The translations under genes and the position numbers were made by a program. Of a DNA stretch of 5,919 nucleotides, positions 1-5,794 are shown piece by piece. Under the pieces are notes generated by a model that had not been told where the DNA came from, did not search any database, and saw only the letters and a list, made by a program, of their open reading frames with translations. Every line of letters begins with the position of its first letter. Position 1 is the first letter of the stretch. This DNA comes from Burkholderiaceae bacterium (GTDB lineage Bacteria; Pseudomonadota; Gammaproteobacteria; Burkholderiales; Burkholderiaceae_C): assembly GCA_013693755.1 (NCBI GenBank), contig CP059256.1, forward strand, positions 748,554 through 754,472, in the 5' to 3' direction.

Positions 1-462
1 GCCGCGCTGCGCATCCCCGTGGTGGCCAACGGCGACATCGACAGCCCCGAGAAGGCGCGCGCCGTGCTGCGCCACACGGGTGCAGATGCGCTGATGATCG
101 GCCGCGCCGCGCAGGGCCGGCCGTGGATCTTCCGCGAGATCGAGCACTTCCTGCGCACCGGCGAGCACCTCGCCCCACCTCTGGTGGCCGAGGTGCGCCG
201 CGCCCTGCTCGAACACCTGCAGGAGCACTACGCTTTCTATGGTGAGCACGCCGGCGTGCGCTCGGCGCGCAAGCACATCGGCTGGTATGTGCGCGGCTGG
301 CCCGGCGCCGAGGCGTTCCGCCAGCGCATGCTCACCCTCGACACCGCCGCGCTTCAGTACGCCGCGGTGGCCGACTACCTCGACCGGCTGGCCTCCCAGA
401 CCGAGCGGCTCAGCCCCGCCGCCGCGGCGGCCCAGCCCGAACCCCTGTCCGAAGTCGCATGA
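1..462 (+). CDS. dusB: tRNA-dihydrouridine synthase B, C-terminal part (5' end outside window)
   Basis: This is a flavoenzyme that reduces uridine to dihydrouridine in tRNA, using FMN and NADPH in the cytoplasm. The frame is open from base 1, so the gene starts upstream; 153 residues are visible of a family usually around 320-340. Visible residues 9-12 (ANGD) and 34-42 (GRAAQGRPW) match the FMN-phosphate-binding end of the Dus TIM barrel. Residues 85-96 (GVRSARKHIGWY) match the conserved tRNA-binding helical domain of DusB, with the Arg-Lys-His cluster intact. The catalytic Cys region lies upstream and cannot be seen. The C-terminus ends in an Ala/Pro-rich tail (about residues 140-153). The stop TGA overlaps the fis start in an ATGA (459-462), the usual translationally coupled dusB-fis arrangement of proteobacteria. 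Identification as DusB, not DusA or DusC, rests on these motifs and on the fis neighbour. Confidence 0.95.
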   Translation, partial: AALRIPVVANGDIDSPEKARAVLRHTGADALMIGRAAQGRPWIFREIEHFLRTGEHLAPPLVAEVRRALLEHLQEHYAFYGEHAGVRSARKHIGWYVRGWPGAEAFRQRMLTLDTAALQYAAVADYLDRLASQTERLSPAAAAAQPEPLSEVA

Positions 463-695
463 GCAACTCCACCATCGACGCCTGCATCCGCGCCAACCTG
501 GCCAGTTACTTCCGCGACCTGGGCGACACCGAGCCCGGCGCGCTCTACGACATGGTGGTCAAGGCCGTGGAGCGGCCGCTGCTCGAAGACGTGATGCAGC
601 GCACCGGCAACAACCAGTCGCGCGCCGCGCAGTGGCTCGGGCTCAACCGCAACACGCTGCGCAAGAAGCTGCTCGAGCACGGCCTGCTCGAGTGA
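459..695 (+). CDS. fis: Fis family nucleoid-associated DNA-binding protein
   Basis: This 78-residue protein is a Fis-type factor: a homodimeric protein that bends DNA and modulates rRNA, tRNA and other growth-linked promoters. Residues 53-72 form the C-terminal helix-turn-helix; [19 protein letters not shown] is the family signature, and the basic R64/R68/K69/K70 face the DNA. Residues about 27-48 ([19 protein letters not shown]) are the dimerisation helix. It is about 20 residues shorter than E. coli Fis (98 aa): it lacks most of the N-terminal beta-hairpin arm used for invertase activation, which is usual in betaproteobacteria. The ATG start overlaps the dusB stop, so no separate Shine-Dalgarno is needed if translation is coupled. 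Downstream, 64 nt without a terminator lead into purH, so dusB-fis-purH probably share a transcript (inference). Confidence 0.93.
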   Translation: MSNSTIDACIRANLASYFRDLGDTEPGALYDMVVKAVERPLLEDVMQRTGNNQSRAAQWLGLNRNTLRKKLLEHGLLE

Positions 696-759
696 GCTTC
701 TCGCGCGACCCCACACCCACTTTCTCCAACCTCTCCCGCCTCGCTGCTTGCCCTGCCCG

Positions 760-2367
760 ATGAACGCCCTGCTCTCCGTCTCCGACAAAACCGGCCTGCT
801 CGACTTTGCCCGCGCGCTGCACCAGATGGGCGTGCGCCTGATCTCCACCGGCGGCACCGCCCGGCTGCTGGCCGACGCCGGTCTGCCCGTGACCGAGGTG
901 GCCGCGCTCACCGGCTTTCCCGAGATGCTCGACGGCCGGGTGAAGACCCTGCACCCCAAGGTGCACGGCGGGCTGCTGGCGCGCCGCGACCTGCCCGAGC
1001 ACATGGCGGCGCTGGCCGCGCACGGCATCGAGACCATCGACCTGCTGGTGGTCAACCTCTACCCCTTCGAGGCCACCGTGGCCCGGCCCGACTGCACGCT
1101 GGCCGACGCCATCGAAAACATCGACATCGGCGGCCCGGCCATGGTGCGCAGCGCCGCCAAGAACTGGCGCGACGTCGCCGTGCTGACCGACGCCTCGCAG
1201 TACGGCCGCGCGCTCGCCGAGCTGCAGGCCGGCGGCCTCACGCTGCGCACCCGTTTCGAGCTGGCGGTGGCCGCCTTCAACCGCATCAGCAACTACGACG
1301 CGGCCATCAGCGACTACCTCTCCTCCATCGACTTCGACGACACCGCCGCCGTGCCGCGCCGCCACGAATTCGCCGCGCAGAGCAACGGCCGCTTCGTGAA
1401 GCTGCAGGACCTGCGCTACGGCGAGAACCCGCACCAGAGCGCCGCCTTCTACCGCGACCTGCACCCCGCGCCGGGCTCGTTGGTGACGGCGCGGCAGCTC
1501 CAGGGCAAGGAGCTGTCGTACAACAACATCGCCGACGCCGACGCGGCCTGGGAATGTGTCAAGAGCTTCGGCGCAGAAGCCGACGCGCCGGCGGCCTGCG
1601 TCATCGTCAAACATGCCAACCCCTGCGGCGTGGCCGTGGGCGCCGACGCGCTCGAGGCCTACCGCAAGGCCTTTCAAACCGACCCGACCAGCGCCTTCGG
1701 CGGCATCATCGCCTTCAACCAGCCGGTGGACGCCGCCGCCGCGCAGGCGGTGAGCCAGCAGTTCGTCGAGGTGCTGATGGCGCCGGCCTACAGCGCCGAG
1801 GCGCTCGCGCTGCTCAAGGCCAAGGCCAACGTGCGCGTGCTCGAAATTCCGCTCGACGGCATCGACCCCGCCGGCGCCACGCCCTGGGCGCGCGGCCTCA
1901 ACGCGCATGACGTCAAGCGCGTGGGCTCGGGCCTGCTGATCCAGAGCGCCGACAACCACAGCCTGCAGCGCAGCGAACTCAAGGTGGTCACCAAGCGCGC
2001 CCCCACTGAGCAGGAAATCGACGACCTGCTGTTTGCCTGGAAGGTCGCCAAATTCGTCAAGAGCAACGCCATCGTCTTCTGCAAAGCCGGCATGACGATG
2101 GGCGTGGGCGCGGGCCAGATGAGCCGGCTCGACTCGGCCCGCATCGCCAGCATCAAGGCGCAGGCCGCCGGCCTGTCGCTGCAGGGCACGGCCGTGGCGA
2201 GCGACGCCTTCTTCCCCTTCCGCGACGGGCTCGACGTGGTGGTCGATGCCGGCGCGAGTTGCATCATCCAGCCCGGCGGCTCGATCCGCGACGCCGAAGT
2301 CATCGCCGCGGCCGACGAGCGCGGCGTGGCCATGGTGTTCACCGGCGTGCGGCATTTCCGGCACTGA
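760..2367 (+). CDS. purH: Bifunctional AICAR transformylase / IMP cyclohydrolase
   Basis: PurH performs the last two steps of de novo IMP synthesis: formyl transfer from 10-formyl-tetrahydrofolate to AICAR, then ring closure of FAICAR to IMP. The 535 residues match the usual length (E. coli 529). Residues 1 to about 190 are the cyclohydrolase domain with an MGS-like fold: STGGTA (29-34), [11 protein letters not shown] (61-71) and RSAAKN (130-135, with conserved K134). The rest is the transformylase domain: RYGENPHQ (219-226), [15 protein letters not shown] (251-265), the catalytic Lys-His pair in VKHANPCG (K284, H285), DPTSAFGG (308-315), [10 protein letters not shown] (447-456) and the C-terminal [10 protein letters not shown] and QPGGSIRD blocks. 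No key motif is missing and no frameshift is seen. The start chosen is ATG 760 ([12 protein letters not shown]), because the conserved N-terminus begins there; a TTG four codons upstream (748) adds nothing recognisable. No good Shine-Dalgarno precedes the ATG. A terminator follows at 2384-2409. Confidence 0.97.
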   Translation: MNALLSVSDKTGLLDFARALHQMGVRLISTGGTARLLADAGLPVTEVAALTGFPEMLDGRVKTLHPKVHGGLLARRDLPEHMAALAAHGIETIDLLVVNLYPFEATVARPDCTLADAIENIDIGGPAMVRSAAKNWRDVAVLTDASQYGRALAELQAGGLTLRTRFELAVAAFNRISNYDAAISDYLSSIDFDDTAAVPRRHEFAAQSNGRFVKLQDLRYGENPHQSAAFYRDLHPAPGSLVTARQLQGKELSYNNIADADAAWECVKSFGAEADAPAACVIVKHANPCGVAVGADALEAYRKAFQTDPTSAFGGIIAFNQPVDAAAAQAVSQQFVEVLMAPAYSAEALALLKAKANVRVLEIPLDGIDPAGATPWARGLNAHDVKRVGSGLLIQSADNHSLQRSELKVVTKRAPTEQEIDDLLFAWKVAKFVKSNAIVFCKAGMTMGVGAGQMSRLDSARIASIKAQAAGLSLQGTAVASDAFFPFRDGLDVVVDAGASCIIQPGGSIRDAEVIAAADERGVAMVFTGVRHFRH

Positions 2368-2383
2368 GCATCGCCAGCGAACG

Positions 2384-2409
2384 AAAAAGCGGCCCGTGGG
2401 CCGCTTTTT
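2384..2409. terminator. Bidirectional rho-independent terminator between purH and hemL
   Basis: This is a perfect inverted repeat with a GCGGCC/GGCCGC stem and a CGTG tetraloop. It is flanked by AAAAA on the left (2384-2388) and TTTTT on the right (2405-2409), so a hairpin plus U-tract forms whichever strand is transcribed. It lies 16 nt after the purH stop and about 48 nt beyond the hemL stop on the opposite strand, in the 90-nt convergent gap. It should end both purH (rightward) and thiD-hemL (leftward) transcripts. Confidence 0.92.
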
Positions 2410-2430
2410 GATGTTTCGCGCCGTAATCCA

Positions 2431-2452
2431 GCGCCAACCGGTGAGGTTGCGC
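2431..2452 (-). other. Imperfect hairpin just downstream of hemL
   Basis: GCGC (2431-2434) pairs with GCGC (2449-2452), and AACC (2436-2439) pairs with GGTT (2445-2448). There is one bulged C at 2435 and a 5-nt loop. It begins 5 nt after the hemL stop codon on the hemL transcript. It has no T-tract of its own, so it is more likely a 3'-end stabilising fold than a terminator, or it may be chance. Confidence 0.35.
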
Positions 2453-2457
2453 TATCG

Positions 2458-3774
2458 TTATTGAAGTGACCGAAAGACCGTCTCGGCGGCTTCGAGGGTT
2501 TGCGCCAGATCCGCGTCGGTGTGCGCGGCGCTGACGAAGCCAGCCTCGTACAGCGCCGGCGCCACATACACGCCGCGCGCGAGCAGCCCGTGGAACAACT
2601 GGTTGAAGCGCGCGCCGTCGCTCTTCATCACCGCCGTGTAGTTCTGCGGCAGCTCGGGCAGCAGGAAGAAGCCGAACATGCCGCCCTCGCTGTCCGCGCT
2701 GAACGCCACGCCCGCGGCCGCCGCGCGCGCCTGCAGGCCCTGCACCAGCGCGCGGGTCTTGGCGGCAAGGGTCTCATAGAAGCCCGGGCGCGCAATCTCG
2801 CGCAGCGTGGCCAGCCCGCAGGCCGTGGCCACCGGGTTGCCCGACAAGGTGCCCGCCTGGTACACCGGGCCCAGCGGCGCGAGGTGCTCCATCACCGCGC
2901 GCCGGCCGCCGAAGGCCGCCAGCGGCATGCCGCCGCCGATGACCTTGCCCAGCACCGTGAGGTCGGGCGCAAAGCCGGGAATCGCCCGCGCATACAGGCC
3001 TTGCGCGCCGCCCAGCGCCACGCGAAAGCCGGTCATCACCTCGTCGAACACCAACAGCGCGCCGTGCTGGCTGCACAGCTCGCGGCAGCGCTGCATGAAG
3101 GGCACCGACGCGCGCACGAAATTCATGTTGCCCGCGATCGGCTCGATCATCAGGCAGGCGATGTCGGCGCCATGCAGGGCGAAGGCCTCCTCGAGCTGCG
3201 CGAGGTTGTTGTATTCCAGCACCAGCGTGTCCTGCGCCACCACGGCCGGCACGCCGGCGCTCGTCGGGTGGCCGAAAGTGGCCAGGCCTGAGCCGGCCTT
3301 GACCAGCAGCGCATCGGCATGGCCGTGGTAACAGCCCTCGAACTTCACCAGCTTGTTGCGTCCGGTGGCGCCACGCGCGAGCCGGATGGCGCTCATCGCC
3401 GCCTCGGTGCCCGAGCTCACCAGCCGCACCATGTCCATCGACGGGACGTGACGCAGAATTTCCTCGGCCAGCTCGATCTCGCGCTCGGTCGGTGCGCCGA
3501 AGGAGAAACCATCACGCGCCGCCTTCTGCACCGCCTCGAGCACCGCGGCATGGCCGTGGCCAAGGATCATCGGCCCCCAGGAGCCGATGTAGTCGATGTA
3601 GCGCTGGCCGTTGGCGTCCCAGATGTAGGCACCCTGCGCACGGGTGATGAAGCGCGGCGTGCCGCCCACGGCGCGGAAGGCCCGCACGGGCGAATTCACC
3701 CCGCCCGGAATCACGCGGCGGGCGCGCTCGAACAGCGCGAGGTTGAGGTCTTGGGTGTCAGTGTCGGGTGTCAT
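2458..3774 (-). CDS. hemL: Glutamate-1-semialdehyde 2,1-aminomutase
   Basis: HemL converts glutamate-1-semialdehyde to 5-aminolevulinate, the tetrapyrrole/haem precursor in the C5 pathway; it is PLP-dependent and cytoplasmic. The 438 residues are close to the family norm of about 426-430. Residues 23-33 ([11 protein letters not shown]) are the diagnostic HemL N-terminus. SSGTEA (120-125) binds the PLP phosphate, YHGHAD (149-154) stacks on the cofactor, FDEVMTGFR (243-251) carries the Asp that contacts the PLP pyridine nitrogen, and K277 in GKVIGGGMP forms the Schiff base. [10 protein letters not shown] follows. The ATG at 3774 is chosen because it gives the normal N-terminal length; the Shine-Dalgarno is weak (a GGA about 11 nt upstream). 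It lies 24 nt downstream of thiD on the same strand, so the two are probably cotranscribed. The pairing of HemL with a ThiD-like kinase appears to be positional, not one pathway, although both concern cofactor synthesis. Confidence 0.97.
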   Translation of the reverse strand: MTPDTDTQDLNLALFERARRVIPGGVNSPVRAFRAVGGTPRFITRAQGAYIWDANGQRYIDYIGSWGPMILGHGHAAVLEAVQKAARDGFSFGAPTEREIELAEEILRHVPSMDMVRLVSSGTEAAMSAIRLARGATGRNKLVKFEGCYHGHADALLVKAGSGLATFGHPTSAGVPAVVAQDTLVLEYNNLAQLEEAFALHGADIACLMIEPIAGNMNFVRASVPFMQRCRELCSQHGALLVFDEVMTGFRVALGGAQGLYARAIPGFAPDLTVLGKVIGGGMPLAAFGGRRAVMEHLAPLGPVYQAGTLSGNPVATACGLATLREIARPGFYETLAAKTRALVQGLQARAAAAGVAFSADSEGGMFGFFLLPELPQNYTAVMKSDGARFNQLFHGLLARGVYVAPALYEAGFVSAAHTDADLAQTLEAAETVFRSLQ

Positions 3775-3798
3775 TGAAGGGGGATTCCATCAGATCGG

Positions 3799-4695
3799 TC
3801 ATCGAGCCCGCGTCGGAGGCATCGTCGGCCTCCCGGGCTCCTCATCCTCGGCCTGGGCCCAGAACAGCCGGTCGGGCACCAGCTGCCCCATGCCCACGCG
3901 GTAGGCCGCCTGCAGGCTGCGGTCGAGGTATTGCAAGGCCTCCTGAAACGCCGCGACCAGGTCGCAGCCCGTGGCCAGCAAGGCCGCCACCGTCGAAGCC
4001 AGGGTATCCCCGGCGCCGGCAAACGCCACCTCGAACCGCTCCACCGACTCGCTGCCCAGCGTGCTCTGCGCCGACGCCAGCACATTGCCCAGCCGGTGGT
4101 CGGCCTGGCCCATGCCCGTCACCAGTACATAGGGCGTGCCCATCTCGGCGGCTGCGCGCGCGAGTTCGCGCGGCGTCGGCGCCCGTTCATGCGCCCAGTC
4201 GGGCAACAGCCAGCGCGCCAGCGTGCCGTGGTTGCCCACGAGCAGCGTCACCTGCGGCAGCAGCAGTTCACGAAAGGCATCCTGGTAGGCCTCGATGTGG
4301 GCTTCATCCCACCAGGAGAGGTCGGGCATGCTGGCAATCACCGGCACGTCCGCATAGTCGCTGGCGAGTTCGGCCAGCGCGCCAAGCACCTCGGCGCTGC
4401 CCGCGAAACCCACGCGGATGGTGCGCGCGCGCGTATCCTCGAGCACCGTGCGGGCCTGCGCGATCACGGCGTCTTCTTCGAGCGGCTGGAAATCGAAGAT
4501 GCCGGTGGTGTCGCGCACCCAGGCACCGGTGAGCACCGGCATCGCATGGGCACCCACCGAAGCCACGGCCAGCAGATCGGCCGCCAGCCCGCCGGCGCCG
4601 GTGGGGTCGTTGGCATCGACCACGAGCACGCCGGGCGGTGGCGCGTCGCTCGCATCCGCCGGTTCGTCGCCCGGGGCGGGATCAGGGAAATTCAT
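3799..4695 (-). CDS. thiD: ThiD-like hydroxymethylpyrimidine / phosphomethylpyrimidine kinase (divergent)
   Basis: This is a ribokinase-superfamily kinase of 298 residues (classical ThiD is about 266), expected to phosphorylate the thiamine pyrimidine moiety (HMP to HMP-P to HMP-PP). Residues 24-38 (LVVDANDPTGAGGLA) correspond to the ThiD N-terminal 'GSDPSGGAG' substrate/fold motif. IRVGFAGS (93-100) corresponds to 'KxGMLGS'. LVTGMG (191-196) is the nucleotide-side strand. AGAGDTLAS (226-234) is the anion hole with catalytic Asp230, where E. coli ThiD has a Cys. The usual NxxE magnesium motif appears as N155-H-G-T158, and the 'DPVM' block is not recognisable, so this belongs to a divergent branch. 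From memory, that branch is widespread in Burkholderiales. The start is ATG 4695; an in-frame ATG at 4749 would add 18 unconserved residues. Residues 1-20 and the last about 18 are acidic/Pro-rich and probably disordered. No other thiamine gene is visible, so the substrate is inferred from family. Confidence 0.85.
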   Translation of the reverse strand: MNFPDPAPGDEPADASDAPPPGVLVVDANDPTGAGGLAADLLAVASVGAHAMPVLTGAWVRDTTGIFDFQPLEEDAVIAQARTVLEDTRARTIRVGFAGSAEVLGALAELASDYADVPVIASMPDLSWWDEAHIEAYQDAFRELLLPQVTLLVGNHGTLARWLLPDWAHERAPTPRELARAAAEMGTPYVLVTGMGQADHRLGNVLASAQSTLGSESVERFEVAFAGAGDTLASTVAALLATGCDLVAAFQEALQYLDRSLQAAYRVGMGQLVPDRLFWAQAEDEEPGRPTMPPTRAR

Positions 4696-4729
4696 AGACC
4701 AGAAAGCGTCCGCGACGGCAACGAGCGGG

Positions 4730-4758
4730 GCGAAAGCGCCACACCGCACCGATACAAT
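4730..4758 (+). promoter_or_regulatory. Candidate promoter for rubredoxin-pilGHI
   Basis: TACAAT at 4753-4758 is a good -10 hexamer (5 of 6), and a start near 4765 would give a leader of about 24 nt. The -35 position (about 4730-4735, GCGAAA) matches the consensus poorly, so the promoter would be -10-dominated or activator-dependent. It lies inside the 93-nt divergent gap and overlaps the expected thiD transcription start. Confidence 0.4.
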
Positions 4759-4764
4759 CGTTGC

Positions 4765-4793
4765 ATTCTATGTGAAGGCCTTTAAGCTGTGAC
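4765..4793 (-). promoter_or_regulatory. Candidate sigma70 promoter for thiD-hemL
   Basis: On the minus strand, GTCACA (4793-4788, 4 of 6 matches to the -35 consensus) and TAGAAT (4770-4765, 5 of 6 matches to -10) are separated by exactly 17 nt. Transcription would start near 4758, leaving a leader of about 60 nt before the thiD ATG. The call rests on spacing and consensus only. Confidence 0.4.
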
Positions 4794-4960
4794 TGAAACA
4801 AAGACGTGGATGTGCCTGATTTGCGGCTGGATTTACGACGAGAGCCTCGGTGACCCCGAGCACGGCGTGGCCCCGGCACGCCGTGGGAGCAAGTCCCCAT
4901 GAACTGGACCTGCCCCGAATGCGGCGCCCGCAAAGAGGACTTCGAAATGGTCGCATCTGA
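4789..4960 (+). pseudogene. rubA: Rubredoxin, interrupted by two apparent single-base deletions
   Basis: Rubredoxin is a small one-iron electron carrier with Fe(Cys)4 ligands from two CxxCG knuckles. Starting at GTG 4789 (GAAGG at 4774-4778, spacing 10), the frame reads MTETKTWMCLICGWIYDE with the first knuckle (C9, C12) and continues to VAP (to 4875). It then goes off-frame and stops at TGA 4900-4902 after 37 residues. The second knuckle (MNWTCPECGARKEDFEMV) is in another frame starting at 4899. Restoring one G in the run at 4875-4876 gives VAPGTPWEQVPMNW, the expected family sequence. Restoring one base near 4955 gives EMVAI followed by TGA 4958-4960, a normal 57-residue rubredoxin. Taken at face value, no intact protein is made. 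Sequencing or assembly error is as likely as true loss. The gene sits at the head of the pil-chp cluster. Confidence 0.85.
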
Positions 4961-4979
4961 ACCCAACCAACCGACAGCA

Positions 4980-5002
4980 CACGCGCCACCCATCGGCGCG
5001 TG
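4980..5002 (+). other. Perfect 8-bp GC hairpin between rubredoxin and pilG
   Basis: CACGCGCC (4980-4987) is the exact reverse complement of GGCGCGTG (4995-5002), separated by a 7-nt loop. No T-run follows (the next bases are CACACACA), so it is not a classic terminator. It lies 20 nt after the inferred rubredoxin stop and 25 nt ahead of the pilG start, where it could act as an mRNA processing or stability element. Its function is unproven. Confidence 0.55.
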
Positions 5003-5013
5003 CACACACAGGC

Positions 5014-5018
5014 GGGAG
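5014..5018 (+). promoter_or_regulatory. Ribosome binding site deciding the pilG start
   Basis: GGGAG lies 9 nt before GTG 5028. This supports the GTG as the true pilG start, despite the reading frame being open further upstream to 4899 through the displaced rubredoxin half. Confidence 0.65.
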
Positions 5019-5027
5019 AGCAGCGAC

Positions 5028-5420
5028 GTGAGTTCCACCGAGCCCGGTCACAAGGTGCTGGTCATCGACGACAGCAACACCATTCGACGCAGCGCGGAGA
5101 TCTTCCTCAAACAAGGCGGGCACGAGGTGATGCTCGCGGAAGACGGCTTCGATGCCTTGTCCAAAGTCAACGACTTCAAACCCGACATTATCTTTTGCGA
5201 CATCCTCATGCCGCGCCTTGACGGCTACCAGACCTGTGCCATCATTAAAAAGAATGTGAACTTTTCCTCGGTTCCGGTGGTGATGCTCTCGTCCAAGGAC
5301 GGCGTGTTCGACAAAGCCCGGGGCCGCATGGTGGGTTCGCAGGACTATCTGACCAAACCCTTCACCAAAGACCAGCTGCTGCAAGCAGTCCGCCAGTTTG
5401 GCACGACCCACAAGGAGTGA
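5028..5420 (+). CDS. pilG: PilG, CheY-like response regulator of the Pil-Chp twitching system
   Basis: This is a stand-alone receiver domain of 130 residues, phosphorylated by the ChpA/PilL-type kinase, that promotes type IV pilus extension. The acidic pocket is D14-D15, the phosphoacceptor is D58 in FCDILMPRLDG, the switch Ser is S88/S89 in MLSSKDG, and the conserved Lys is K110 in YLTKPF. No output domain follows, as expected for a CheY-like protein. The start is GTG 5028 (VSSTEPGHKVLVIDDS), chosen on the GGGAG site and normal PilG length; ATG 4899 would append rubredoxin residues and a low-complexity linker. Codon choice is visibly less GC-rich than in pilH (for example ATT ATC TTT TGC near 5187 and ATT AAA AAG AAT near 5243). 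The stop overlaps the pilH ribosome binding region, so coupling with pilH is likely. PilG rather than another CheY is inferred from order: rubredoxin, two receivers, CheW-like protein. Confidence 0.92.
   Translation: MSSTEPGHKVLVIDDSNTIRRSAEIFLKQGGHEVMLAEDGFDALSKVNDFKPDIIFCDILMPRLDGYQTCAIIKKNVNFSSVPVVMLSSKDGVFDKARGRMVGSQDYLTKPFTKDQLLQAVRQFGTTHKE
5412..5417 (+). promoter_or_regulatory. Strong ribosome binding site for pilH
   Basis: AAGGAG lies 7 nt ahead of ATG 5425 and abuts the pilG stop codon (5418-5420). It fixes the pilH start over the open frame that extends further upstream to 5398. Confidence 0.85.
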
Positions 5421-5424
5421 AACC

Positions 5425-5790
5425 ATGGCCATTCACAAGGTGCTCGTCGTCGACGACTCCAAAACCGAGCTGATGTTCCTGTCCGACCTTCTGCGCAAGA
5501 ACGGTTTTTCCGTGGCCACCGCCGAGAACGCCGACGACGCCATGCGCCGCCTCGGCGAGGACAAGCCCGACCTCATCCTGATGGACGTGGTCATGCCCGG
5601 CCAGAACGGCTTCCAGCTCACGCGCGCCATCTCGCGCGACCCACAGTTCGCCGACGTGCCCATCATCATGTGCACCAGCAAGAACCAGGAAACCGACCGT
5701 GTCTGGGGCATGCGCCAGGGCGCACGCGACTATGTCACCAAGCCCGTCGACGCGACCGAGCTGCTCAGCAAGATCAAGGCATTGAACTGA
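5425..5790 (+). CDS. pilH: PilH, CheY-like response regulator of the Pil-Chp twitching system
   Basis: This is a single receiver domain of 121 residues. In the Pil-Chp pathway PilH acts opposite or parallel to PilG, favouring pilus retraction or acting as a phosphate sink. The receiver residues are complete: D10-D11, phosphoacceptor D54 in LILMDVVMPGQNG, T84 in IIMCTSKNQ, and K106 in DYVTKPVD. W94 in DRVWGMRQGA is typical of PilH. The start ATG 5425 follows a strong AAGGAG, only 4 nt after the pilG stop, so the two genes form one tightly coupled unit. No C-terminal extension is seen. Naming as PilH rests on the W-G-M-R-Q-G motif, length and position between pilG and pilI. Confidence 0.93.
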   Translation: MAIHKVLVVDDSKTELMFLSDLLRKNGFSVATAENADDAMRRLGEDKPDLILMDVVMPGQNGFQLTRAISRDPQFADVPIIMCTSKNQETDRVWGMRQGARDYVTKPVDATELLSKIKALN

Positions 5791-5794
5791 CTTC

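Noticed and set aside
375..1055. 226-codon minus-strand frame across dusB, fis and purH
   Set aside because: It spans three well-supported plus-strand genes and has no recognisable domain or ribosome binding site.
643..2364. 573-codon open frame on the minus strand opposite purH
   Set aside because: It is antisense to an unambiguous purH. Its His/Val/Gly/Arg-rich, low-complexity composition is typical of a mirror frame in GC-rich DNA, and it shows no known motif.
2500..3291. 263-codon plus-strand frame opposite hemL
   Set aside because: It mirrors hemL codons, is Arg/Ala/His-rich, and hemL motifs are complete on the other strand.
4422..4433. Alternating GC tract (possible Z-DNA) inside thiD
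   Set aside because: It encodes ordinary Arg/Ala codons in a GC-rich gene and has no sign of a separate role.
4696..4749. 18-codon N-terminal extension of thiD from ATG 4749
   Set aside because: The extra residues resemble nothing in the family, and using them would place the start beyond or on the proposed promoter leader; ATG 4695 already gives a longer than usual protein.
3768..4785. Long plus-strand frames (254 and 284 codons) opposite thiD
   Set aside because: Two overlapping frames with Arg/Pro-rich composition mirror thiD; this is a third-position GC effect.
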